Origin: JABHHG01 sp964419445
GTDB lineage: Bacteria > Fidelibacterota > Marinisomatia > SCGC-AAA003-L08 > D37C17
Direction: 5' to 3'
Length of the DNA: 8,544 nt
Assembly: GCA_964419445.1 (NCBI GenBank)
Contig: CAYQPE010000070.1
Location: 1 to 8,544, forward strand
Below, one piece after another: positions 1-6,674 of the stretch. The position numbers and the translations under genes are program-made. Position 1 is the stretch's first letter, and the number at the start of each line of letters is the position of its first letter. The notes under the pieces are model-generated. The model was not told where the DNA came from. It saw only the letters and a list, made by a program, of their open reading frames with translations, and did no database searches.

Positions 1-292
1 GTCTACACAATTATCTACATCATCACAAACACCATCACTATCTGTGTCAAATACAATTCCACCACAAACACCATTACAATCTAAATCAGAAATATCTGCA
101 TTATTTTGAGCACAATCATCATCATCTAATACACCATCACCATCATTATCATCGGTGCATGCATTTCCAATACCATCCTGATTTGCATCATTTTGAAGTG
201 GATTTTGAATATCTAAACAATTATCTATATCATCGCATATACCATCATTATCTGAGTCAAATACAATTCCACCCCACACACCATTACAATCT
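1..292 (-). repeat. 210-bp tandem repeat coding thrombospondin type 3 calcium repeats
   Basis: Bases 1-82 and 211-292 match with 10 differences in 82, a period of 70 codons. They encode DCNG-V-x-GG-I-V-F-D followed by D-x-D-x-D-G-x-C-D-D-x-D-N-C. The full unit at residues 956-1005 has the classic type 3 order: D-N-D-G, D-D-I-D-N-C, NP-x-Q-N-D, N-Q-D-G-I-G-N-A-C, D-N-D-G-D-G. These Asp loops wrap Ca2+ ions in thrombospondins and in bacterial surface proteins. The second unit is cut by the window edge, so more copies may follow. Confidence 0.85.
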
Positions 293-3126
293 TGGGAACA
301 AGTAGAATTATCATTAGTTACATCATAATCGCAGATACCACAATCATCCATTAAACAGCACCCCTGAGTATTGGGGAGACAACAAGAGTCCCAATCAGGA
401 TTTGCACCAATCATATCATAATATATTGAATTATTGTCACCACAAAACAACCCTTCTTGACAATCATCATCAGAGTCACAATCACCATCACCTTCACCGC
501 ATGACCCCTCCGAACAATAAGACCAATCCCAAGTGGTACATATCCCTTGAGAACTACAATATATATCATCAGTAGCCAAATTTATACAATCATTGCTGAC
601 TTCACAGCTACATAAATCATCACCATTATTTTCATCACCTCCACATACACCACACTCATCTACAACTAAATTACCATTTGGAACGCCTGCACAATCTGCA
701 CATGACGTGTTATCACCACCACATACATTACATTCATCTACAACTGCTGAACCATATGCTACACCATTACAATCCAAACAGAATTCAGGATTACCATTAT
801 TACCTGCATCTGGACCTATACAACCACAACCAGTTCCAGACCATTCATTTGGACCATTAGGTATACCTATACCATCTCCATCGGGGTCATAACAATCATC
901 ACATGTTGAATTATCACCTTCACATACACCACAGGCATCTTCCTCTGCAGTTCCACCCCAAGTTCCATTACAGTCTTGGGAACAAGTAGAATTATCATTA
1001 GATGAATCATAATCACAAATTCCACAATCATCAGTAGTACAGCAACCTTCAGTATCAGGCTCACAACAACATCCCAACCACGAATAATCACCTCCAAATC
1101 CACAGTTTTGTGATCCACAAACCAATCCCTCTGCACATCCAAAATCACCATTATTATCATTTCCATCACAATCGCCATCACCTTCATAACACATATTATT
1201 TGCACAAAATTCACTATTTTGTGGTACACAATATCCTAATGAATAACAAAATTCATCATTCTCACAATCTGAATGTTCATTACAATTAAAGTGAGTATCA
1301 TCTGGATCATTATCACAAACAGTATCACCATCCATATCTAAACAACAACAATCAGCTCCACCACTATTCCCCGTATTTTCATAAAAACTATCACCACAAT
1401 TATTTAAATTATTATTACAAATCATATTTTCACCAATACAGTCACTATTTTCATCACAATCCCCATCACCTTCATAGCATTCATAGTGATTACAAAAATT
1501 ATCAGTATATTCTACACATTGGCCATAACTACTGCAAAAATATCCATCGCTACATTCACTATGCTCGCTACATCCATAATCACATCCTCCCCACACGGTA
1601 GCACTTTCATTATAAGAGGGTGAATTAATATCAGTACAACCGGCACAATCATTAGAACCACCACATACACCACAATCATCTTCCTGAGTATGTCCACAAG
1701 AATCAGAAGTACAAGTATCATAACAAAAAGTTAAAAAATTTACCTGACCGACAACATCACAAGTTCCCTGGGGAGTATTTTGTGGACAATATCCGTGGCA
1801 ATCCGGGAACGGCCCCCCATTACATTCACCTTCACAACCAACATCTTTACATAAATCAGGATTATTTACTCTAAATTTTATAGCATCGATTTCATTACCT
1901 ATACATTGTTCATCATTTCTTGGAGTATTTCCTGAGCAATAACAACTCCCACACAAATCTACATCCCAATCGGAATCCCAACCGCAATTTATAACAGCCC
2001 AAACGGCACACTCATGAACTTGATACCCCCAGTCTTCTCCAAGAGCTTCATCACATTCATCCTCAAATGTCCCCCCACAATCACTTGGTTGAGTATTACC
2101 ACCCCAATAATAATCATCATCAGACGGATTGTCAGGACACCCTTGTCCATCATAGCATGCATCAAGTGTAATATGATAGTTTTGACCTATAAAATTATTT
2201 AGGCTACTACTTGTTGCCCATTGACCAAAATTATCCTGAAATAAATCTGAAGTAAAGAGATTAGAACTTCCCTGAAAACCTCCTATATCAAACAATGTTG
2301 AATTACCAGCATCTATTCCCCCACTATGTCCTTCCCAATAATTATTTGATGCATCAAAATTTGATGAGGCATTTATATTAAAATTTGGATAACTAAAGTG
2401 GACAGTATTCTCTTCAAAGATATTGCCATTATTTGTACTTCCTCCTATAGTATGAGATACATCACTTCCTAAACCTAAATATTCTATAGCTGTATAAAAG
2501 TTTTTGAATTCAGAATTAACAATTATCAACCTGCTAATATCAACATTAGAAGATCCTGTTTTTAAACCAGCATTTGCTCTAGTTCTATCTTGCCTAGTAC
2601 CAATGTTTCCATCGATTTCACAACCGCTTATCGTAAGTGCACTTATTGAATTCCCTGGAGAAGCTGTAGCAAATAAAGCATTGTTTCCATTTGATACTCC
2701 TGCACCTATTGTTAGTCCAACTAATTCTATAGTATCATCACCATTAGAACAATTCCTTTCAGAAAAATCAATTTCAATACCTTCTTCGAATCCTGAATTT
2801 GAACTTGAAAATTGTGGTATTTCATGACCATTATTATCATCAGTTCTTCTTATTTTTACTGGCTTTGATACCTTCCTTCTTAGGTTTGCAGGAGCAGGTG
2901 TTTGTGGCAAATTAATATTAGCTCCACATGTAGCCATATCCAGACAAGTTTGTACATCTACACAAATACCACCTTGTTTATCTTCACATGCATGAGAACC
3001 ATAAACAAAAAAACAATCATCATCATCTGAATGAGAAGGGTCAAAATTACATGCCTGATCATTATTGCATCCAGCATAAACAGCTGTAAAACTTATAAAA
3101 AATATAATTAATTTTCTCAAATACAT
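1..3126 (-). CDS. Large secreted Cys/Asp-rich protein with beta-helix and thrombospondin type 3 calcium repeats (C-terminus beyond window)
   Basis: I read this frame codon by codon from the ATG at 3126 to base 1 and found no stop: 1042 residues, still open at the left edge. Residues 1-18 (MYLRK, a hydrophobic stretch, then VYA) form a signal peptide. The mature protein starts with a GC..D.ACN.DP....DDDC motif (19-38), found in many secreted proteins of marine FCB bacteria. Residues about 120-300 look like a right-handed parallel beta-helix (I-S-x-L-x-I-x-x-C/S-x-I-x-x-N rungs, then NNYWEG). From about 310 it is extremely Cys/Asp/Gly-rich, with D-x-C-G-V-C-G-G motifs (483, 730, 797, 823), a cassette repeated three times (from 519, 615 and 841) and thrombospondin type 3 calcium repeats at 956-1005 and from 1026. 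It is probably exported, disulfide-bonded and calcium-stabilised, at the cell surface or released. Adhesin, surface stalk or carbohydrate-binding roles are all possible. The sorting signal, if any, is outside the window. No specific function is claimed. Confidence 0.93.
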   Translation of the reverse strand, partial: MYLRKLIIFFISFTAVYAGCNNDQACNFDPSHSDDDDCFFVYGSHACEDKQGGICVDVQTCLDMATCGANINLPQTPAPANLRRKVSKPVKIRRTDDNNGHEIPQFSSSNSGFEEGIEIDFSERNCSNGDDTIELVGLTIGAGVSNGNNALFATASPGNSISALTISGCEIDGNIGTRQDRTRANAGLKTGSSNVDISRLIIVNSEFKNFYTAIEYLGLGSDVSHTIGGSTNNGNIFEENTVHFSYPNFNINASSNFDASNNYWEGHSGGIDAGNSTLFDIGGFQGSSNLFTSDLFQDNFGQWATSSSLNNFIGQNYHITLDACYDGQGCPDNPSDDDYYWGGNTQPSDCGGTFEDECDEALGEDWGYQVHECAVWAVINCGWDSDWDVDLCGSCYCSGNTPRNDEQCIGNEIDAIKFRVNNPDLCKDVGCEGECNGGPFPDCHGYCPQNTPQGTCDVVGQVNFLTFCYDTCTSDSCGHTQEDDCGVCGGSNDCAGCTDINSPSYNESATVWGGCDYGCSEHSECSDGYFCSSYGQCVEYTDNFCNHYECYEGDGDCDENSDCIGENMICNNNLNNCGDSFYENTGNSGGADCCCLDMDGDTVCDNDPDDTHFNCNEHSDCENDEFCYSLGYCVPQNSEFCANNMCYEGDGDCDGNDNNGDFGCAEGLVCGSQNCGFGGDYSWLGCCCEPDTEGCCTTDDCGICDYDSSNDNSTCSQDCNGTWGGTAEEDACGVCEGDNSTCDDCYDPDGDGIGIPNGPNEWSGTGCGCIGPDAGNNGNPEFCLDCNGVAYGSAVVDECNVCGGDNTSCADCAGVPNGNLVVDECGVCGGDENNGDDLCSCEVSNDCINLATDDIYCSSQGICTTWDWSYCSEGSCGEGDGDCDSDDDCQEGLFCGDNNSIYYDMIGANPDWDSCCLPNTQGCCLMDDCGICDYDVTNDNSTCSQDCNGVWGGIVFDSDNDGICDDIDNCLDIQNPLQNDANQDGIGNACTDDNDGDGVLDDDDCAQNNADISDLDCNGVCGGIVFDTDSDGVCDDVDNCVD
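291..317 (-). repeat. 27-bp exact direct repeat, copy 1
   Basis: This 27-base stretch (starting cttgggaacaagtag) is identical to bases 975-1001, 684 bases away in the same reading frame. It encodes N-D-N-S-T-C-S-Q-D in the third and second Cys-rich cassettes. Exact identity at synonymous sites suggests recent duplication or gene conversion between cassettes. Confidence 0.9.
975..1001 (-). repeat. 27-bp exact direct repeat, copy 2
   Basis: This is the partner of the repeat at 291-317, lying in the second Cys-rich cassette and coding the same N-D-N-S-T-C-S-Q-D peptide. Confidence 0.9.
2290..2765 (-). other. Predicted parallel beta-helix segment inside the large protein
   Basis: Residues about 121-279 contain successive short strands separated by Asn/Gly/Ser turns: IELVGLTIGAG, ISALTISGCEIDGN, VDISRLIIVNSEFKNF, then a GNIFEEN turn and SNNYWEG. 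Asn-rich turns ending in an NNYWG-like motif are characteristic of pectate-lyase-like and NosD-like right-handed beta-helices, which bind or cleave polysaccharides or act as surface adhesins. No catalytic residues could be assigned. The fold is inferred from pattern only. Confidence 0.6.
3070..3126 (-). other. Signal peptide of the large secreted protein and first mature Cys
   Basis: Residues 1-18 have a short basic start (R4, K5), a hydrophobic core of about ten residues (LIIFFISFTA) and end in V-Y-A before G19-C20. A signal peptidase I cut after A18 fits the small-x-small rule. Cys20 could suggest a lipoprotein, but the residue at -3 is Tyr rather than the usual Leu, and this Cys belongs to a GC...ACN motif that occurs in non-lipidated secreted proteins. 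The type I signal is therefore favoured. Confidence 0.75.
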
Positions 3127-3134
3127 TTTAAACA

Positions 3135-3138
3135 CTCC
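3135..3138 (-). promoter_or_regulatory. Ribosome binding site for the large secreted protein
   Basis: GGAG on the minus strand (plus-strand ctcc) ends 8 bases before the ATG at 3126. It supports that ATG, which is also directly followed by a signal peptide. Confidence 0.8.
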
Positions 3139-3154
3139 ATTTTTACAAAGAACT

Positions 3155-3183
3155 CTTATATAAAATGTAACAATCTGTTACAA
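3155..3183 (-). promoter_or_regulatory. Candidate sigma70-type promoter of the large secreted protein gene
   Basis: On the minus strand TTGTAA (-35, bases 3183-3178) and TATAAG (-10, bases 3160-3155) are separated by exactly 17 bases, placing a start of transcription near 3148, about 20 bases before the start codon. It sits in the only gap between this gene and the cyclase, which suggests separate transcription. The local DNA is very AT-rich, so chance matches are easy. FCB bacteria may also use a different promoter consensus. Confidence 0.45.
3166..3182. promoter_or_regulatory. Perfect palindrome TGTAACA-ATC-TGTTACA, operator-like
   Basis: Two perfect 7-base inverted arms with a 3-base spacer lie 40-56 bases upstream of the large gene's ATG, overlapping the proposed -35 element and spacer. 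This is the usual geometry for a dimeric repressor site. The spacing does not match the Crp/Fnr pattern (TGTnA-N6-TnACA); here equivalent half sites would be 7 apart. The regulator is unknown and no regulator gene is in the window. Confidence 0.55.
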
Positions 3184-3254
3184 AGTAGATTGCAATTTAT
3201 AAAATAATATAATGAAAAAAAATATATTTTCTTAATAGAAGGGAAAACTGTGAT

Positions 3255-5651
3255 TTAAGTCAATTTTTGTCCACAGGCACCACAAAATGCAAAACTCTCT
3301 TGTAGTTTTTGTCCGCACGCTGGACAGAATGATAATTTAGGTTTATCACTATTCTCACTAAATGGCTTTAGTTTAGAATTTATTAGTTTACTAAAATGGT
3401 TATATTTTATAAAGCTTTTAGAATCTTCTGAATCAGAATTATAATGTGAAAAAAACTCTAATTGTTTTTTTGATTTTTGATGAGATGACTTTGCTTTTTT
3501 ATCATCTCCTAATTCTAAATAGCATTTGGCTAAAAGCCACCACTCAATATAAAAATCATTGGACTTTAACTTACCTAAATCATTTTTATAGGCATTAATT
3601 CTATCCACATCAATATCATCGTCAGTAATATCTAAAATTAATTCAAGAATTGAAAACTTTAAAGCATATTTAGAAACTTGATATTTTTTAATCAAACGTA
3701 TAGCTTTACTCAGGTGCCGTCTTAGCTTATTAAATTCATTATCTAAAATATAAATTAAACATACTTCATATAGTGAGTTAATAATTGATGTTCTAGAATC
3801 TACTATTTGAAAATTATCAATTGAATCAAAAAGATTATCTAGTGCCTCATCTGTTTTATCATCTAATAAATTTAATTTACAATCATTAACCAAAATAAAA
3901 CCAAGTAGAAGTGGATCATCAAAATTTCTACTAATAAATTTTGCTTCATCATTATATCTTTTGGCACTTTCTATATTGCCTAACTCAATGTTATTACTAG
4001 AGAGTAAAATGAGTACTTTCATTTTTTGGAACTCATTTTTAGATGCAGTAAATTTTCCTAATGCCTTTAAAAACCACTCATTTGACTTAGATATATCATG
4101 CCTAATTTTATAAGTGTTACCCATTGACGCATATGAAAAGGAAAGTAAATGATCATCATCTAACTCTTCCTTTATTCGAATAGATCGCATTTGATATTCT
4201 TTTGCTGAATTATAATCTCCTATACCATTAAAGGAACCAGCGATTCCATTCAACATTTTTGTCTCAAGTACCCTATCACCTATTGCAGATTGAATTTTTA
4301 AGCCTTTTTCGTACATAGATTGGGCTTGTTCGTATTTATTCCACGAATTATAAATGAAGCCTAATAAATTAAAAACAACTGATTTTGAATCTTCATCATT
4401 CTTTTTTTCTGCAATGTTTAACGCCTCTTTTAAAATTGATTCAGCTTCATCAAATTCACCTAATTTGCTCGAAATAACTCCATATTGAGCTCTCGCATCA
4501 ATATAATCTTTATCTATTTCATAAGCCTTTCCAAATAATTCCTGTGCTTTTAATAAATCATCATTCGATTTGGCAAGTTCCATCGTTTGAAAGCCCTTCA
4601 AATAACTCTCTATAGCTTCTTGATTATTTGATTTTTCAATCTTTTGTAAATTTAAAATACGAGATGGAATTTCTACATCAAAAGGAGTGAGTATAAATAA
4701 AATGATTTGATAAGTTAAATTTCCTATGGCATTTTTATTACCTATAAACTTTTCAGCATTAACTTGTTCTCCAGTATCAATACTAATTAACTCTATATCA
4801 ATAAAAATCTGTTCTTTTTCAACTAAGATTGTACCCCTAAGAATATTATTTACCTTTAATCTTCTTGCAATATCAGAAATAGATAAATTTGAATCTTTAT
4901 ATTGTACCGACTCATTTAGTGATGGAGAGTAGATATCTTCTATTATTTTTAACTCATTTATAATTTGTTTTTGCAAACCATAGGAGAAATACTCATCCCC
5001 CTCTTCTCCTAAATTTTTAAAATACATGAGACCAATGGAAATTATCTCCTGAACATCTAAATCCTGTGGATTTATAACATTAATTCCACGTTCAATTATT
5101 GATTGTTGAAAGTTTAATTTAGATTCATTTAAATAGTCTTCTTCATCAAGATAAATATTAATAATTTCAATAGGATTGTTTATATTTTTTAATTTTACAA
5201 AACCAAAGCTTCTATTATATACTTCACCTTTAATTTGTTGATTTACATCTGAACTAATGGCAATACCACCTGGCATTGAAATTGATTCAATTCTACTACA
5301 AATATTTACAGAATTTCCAAATAGGTCATTATCTTTTTCTATAACCTCACCGATATGTATACCTGTTCGTACTAAAATTTTATCTTTAAGTTGGGAAATT
5401 GAATTTCTTTTTCTAAACTTTTGCTGAAACTCAATTGAGGAATTGAGTGCATCTTCAGGATTCTTAAATTTAGCAAAAATAGCATCGCCAATATGTTTAA
5501 TTATTTCTCCATTAAACTTTAAAATTACAGGTTCAATTGTTTTATTATGTTCCTCTAACAATTTTAAAGCATGGGACTCTTCTTTACCAACCATTGCACT
5601 ATAACCAACAATGTCAGTAAACATTATAGTTACATTAAATGCAAGTGGCAT
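3255..5651 (-). CDS. Class III adenylate cyclase with TolB-like domain, TPR repeats and C-terminal zinc ribbon
   Basis: This 798-residue protein probably makes cAMP from ATP. The N-terminal catalytic domain (about 5-170) has both metal-binding aspartates (D13 in FTDIVGYS, D56 in HIGDAIF), the adenine-selecting pair (K52 and D109 in DLFGNSVN) and the transition-state residues N116 and R120 (VNICSR), so it looks active and ATP-specific. Residues about 203-322 match the TolB-like module often fused to such cyclases (ISIGLMYFKNL, EYFSYGL, ISDIARRLKVNNILRGT). About 345-740 are TPR-type helical repeats, likely for protein binding. The tail has C776-x2-C779 and C790-x2-C793, a zinc ribbon. No signal peptide or membrane segment is visible, so it is cytosolic. 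The start at 5651 lies just before the catalytic motif, which these domains need. It follows floA by 24 bases, with no clear Shine-Dalgarno. Confidence 0.9.
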   Translation of the reverse strand: MPLAFNVTIMFTDIVGYSAMVGKEESHALKLLEEHNKTIEPVILKFNGEIIKHIGDAIFAKFKNPEDALNSSIEFQQKFRKRNSISQLKDKILVRTGIHIGEVIEKDNDLFGNSVNICSRIESISMPGGIAISSDVNQQIKGEVYNRSFGFVKLKNINNPIEIINIYLDEEDYLNESKLNFQQSIIERGINVINPQDLDVQEIISIGLMYFKNLGEEGDEYFSYGLQKQIINELKIIEDIYSPSLNESVQYKDSNLSISDIARRLKVNNILRGTILVEKEQIFIDIELISIDTGEQVNAEKFIGNKNAIGNLTYQIILFILTPFDVEIPSRILNLQKIEKSNNQEAIESYLKGFQTMELAKSNDDLLKAQELFGKAYEIDKDYIDARAQYGVISSKLGEFDEAESILKEALNIAEKKNDEDSKSVVFNLLGFIYNSWNKYEQAQSMYEKGLKIQSAIGDRVLETKMLNGIAGSFNGIGDYNSAKEYQMRSIRIKEELDDDHLLSFSYASMGNTYKIRHDISKSNEWFLKALGKFTASKNEFQKMKVLILLSSNNIELGNIESAKRYNDEAKFISRNFDDPLLLGFILVNDCKLNLLDDKTDEALDNLFDSIDNFQIVDSRTSIINSLYEVCLIYILDNEFNKLRRHLSKAIRLIKKYQVSKYALKFSILELILDITDDDIDVDRINAYKNDLGKLKSNDFYIEWWLLAKCYLELGDDKKAKSSHQKSKKQLEFFSHYNSDSEDSKSFIKYNHFSKLINSKLKPFSENSDKPKLSFCPACGQKLQESFAFCGACGQKLT

Positions 5652-5675
5652 ATTAAATATTGATGTACTTAATTA

Positions 5676-6662
5676 CTATTTAGCTTTGGTATCCTCATCT
5701 CCTTTTGAGATTGAGGTTCGCATTTCAGTATCTGATTGTATATTTTGCATTCGGTAATAATCCATAATTCCAAGGTTACCTTCATTAAAGGCATTAGCCA
5801 TGGCTTTAGGTACTTCTGCTTCGGCTTCAATAACTTTTGATCTCATTTCTTGAACTCGAGCTTTCATTTCTTGTTCAGCTGCAACTGCCATGGCACGACG
5901 ACTTTCAGCTTTGGCTTGTGCTACTTTTTTGTCTGCTTCAGCTTGATCGGCTTCAAGGTGAGCACCTACGTTTTTACCCACATCTACATCTGCAATATCA
6001 ATGGATAAAATAGAATATGCTGTACCTGAATCTAATCCTTTACTTAATACCGCTTTGGATATTTCGTCTGGATTTTCTAATACAATTTTATAATTTAATG
6101 AAGAACCAATTGCACTCACAATACCTTCACCAACTCTGGCAATAATAGTATCATCAGTTGCACCACCAACTAATTGTTCAATGTTTGTTCTTACCGTTAC
6201 CCGTGCCTTTGCCATAAGTTGAATGCCATCCTTCGCCACTGCAGACACTTTACTCTCCGTAGGACAATCGATTACTTTTGGATATACACTAGTTTGAACC
6301 GCTTCTTTCACATCACGACCAGCAAGATCAATGGCTGTAGCAGTTTTAAAATCTAATTCAATGGCAGCCTTATCAGCAGCAATGAGAGCATCTACCACAT
6401 TTGATATATTACCTCCTGCAAGAAAGTGTGTTTCCAAATCTTCTGATGTTACAAAACTTAGCCCTGCACGATGTAGATTTATTATACCATCAGTAACCAT
6501 TTTGGGCGGAATTTTACGTATTCGCATGATGACCAATTTAATCATTCCAATTTTGCCCCAACCTATAGATACACCCGATTGTATCCATAGGCCTAATGGT
6601 ACAAAGTACAAAAAGAGTACAAATCCTATTATAAATATTGGTATTGTTGAGAAAACATTCAT
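5676..6662 (-). CDS. floA: Flotillin-like protein FloA
   Basis: At 328 residues it matches the usual FloA length (about 330) and pattern throughout. An N-terminal hydrophobic hairpin-like anchor (about 4-27, ending FVPLGLWI) is followed by the SPFH-type core with LETHFLAGGNI, AIDLAGRDVKEAVQ, AKARVTVRTNIEQLVGGA, ARVGEGIVSAIGS, VLENPDEIS and ILSIDIADVDVGKNVGA. Next comes an Ala/Glu/Lys-rich coiled coil (about 236-290) and the family tail NEGNLGIMDYYRMQNIQSDT. FloA oligomerises on the inner membrane and organises microdomains that gather signalling and secretion proteins. It starts 10 bases after the nfeD stop, with a strong ribosome site, and is typically encoded with nfeD. Nothing is missing. 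Confidence 0.97.
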   Translation of the reverse strand: MNVFSTIPIFIIGFVLFLYFVPLGLWIQSGVSIGWGKIGMIKLVIMRIRKIPPKMVTDGIINLHRAGLSFVTSEDLETHFLAGGNISNVVDALIAADKAAIELDFKTATAIDLAGRDVKEAVQTSVYPKVIDCPTESKVSAVAKDGIQLMAKARVTVRTNIEQLVGGATDDTIIARVGEGIVSAIGSSLNYKIVLENPDEISKAVLSKGLDSGTAYSILSIDIADVDVGKNVGAHLEADQAEADKKVAQAKAESRRAMAVAAEQEMKARVQEMRSKVIEAEAEVPKAMANAFNEGNLGIMDYYRMQNIQSDTEMRTSISKGDEDTKAK

Positions 6663-6667
6663 GAGTG

Positions 6668-6674
6668 CTCCTTT
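6668..6674 (-). promoter_or_regulatory. Strong ribosome binding site of floA overlapping the nfeD stop
   Basis: AAAGGAG on the minus strand ends 5 bases before the floA ATG at 6662. Its first two A residues are the last two bases of the nfeD TAA stop (6675-6673). This suggests ribosomes finishing nfeD hand over to floA (translational coupling), keeping the two partners in step. Confidence 0.85.

Larger units (their letters stand above)
1..1572 (-). repeat. Triplicated Cys-rich cassette in the large protein
   Basis: Three copies start at residues 519 (CSEHSEC), 615 (CNEHSDC) and 841 (CEVSNDC). Each follows the order C-x4-D/E-C, then FC/YC-x3-G-x-C, then a Cys pair, then E-G-D-G-D-C-D, then a CC or CCC pair. 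The second and third continue identically in order through E/Q-G-C-C-x2-D-D-C-G-I-C-D-Y-D, N-D-N-S-T-C-S-Q-D-C-N-G and W-G-G, with DDCGICDYD at 699 and 927 (a 228-residue period). The first copy is shorter and stops after the CCC and an Asp-rich loop. This is internal duplication of a disulfide-rich module. The third copy runs into the thrombospondin type 3 repeats. Confidence 0.8.

Noticed and set aside
593..892. Open plus-strand frames, and other-frame minus-strand frames (867-1229, 1512-1721), across the large repeat gene
   Set aside because: They are antisense or frame-shifted shadows. Their products are low-complexity (His/Thr/Ser/Pro or Val/Ile/Met runs) created by the Asp/Cys codon repeats of the real frame, which is continuous and has recognisable motifs.
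1..1700. CRISPR-like or satellite appearance from regular cac/atc-rich repeats
   Set aside because: Repeat units are coding, in frame, of uneven length (70- and 228-codon periods) and lack conserved short repeats separated by unique spacers.
3067..3078. Lipoprotein lipobox at Y-A-G-C of the large secreted protein
   Set aside because: Tyr occupies the -3 position where Leu or a similar residue is expected, and the Cys is part of a GC...ACN motif known from non-lipidated secreted proteins.
3166..3182. The palindrome as a Crp/Fnr (cAMP receptor) site, which would link it to the neighbouring cyclase
   Set aside because: The half-site sequence and 7-base separation of TGTAA and TTACA do not match the TGTnA-N6-TnACA spacing, so a direct cAMP link is not supported.
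3214..3231. gaaaaaaaatatattttc as a rho-independent terminator for the cyclase operon
   Set aside because: The possible stem is almost all A-T with a single G-C pair and would be weak; in such AT-rich intergenic DNA it is expected by chance.
4660..4740. Membrane segment in the cyclase (around residues 313-322, TYQIILFILT)
   Set aside because: The hydrophobic stretch is only about ten residues and fits the last helix of a TolB-like domain; it is too short to span a membrane.
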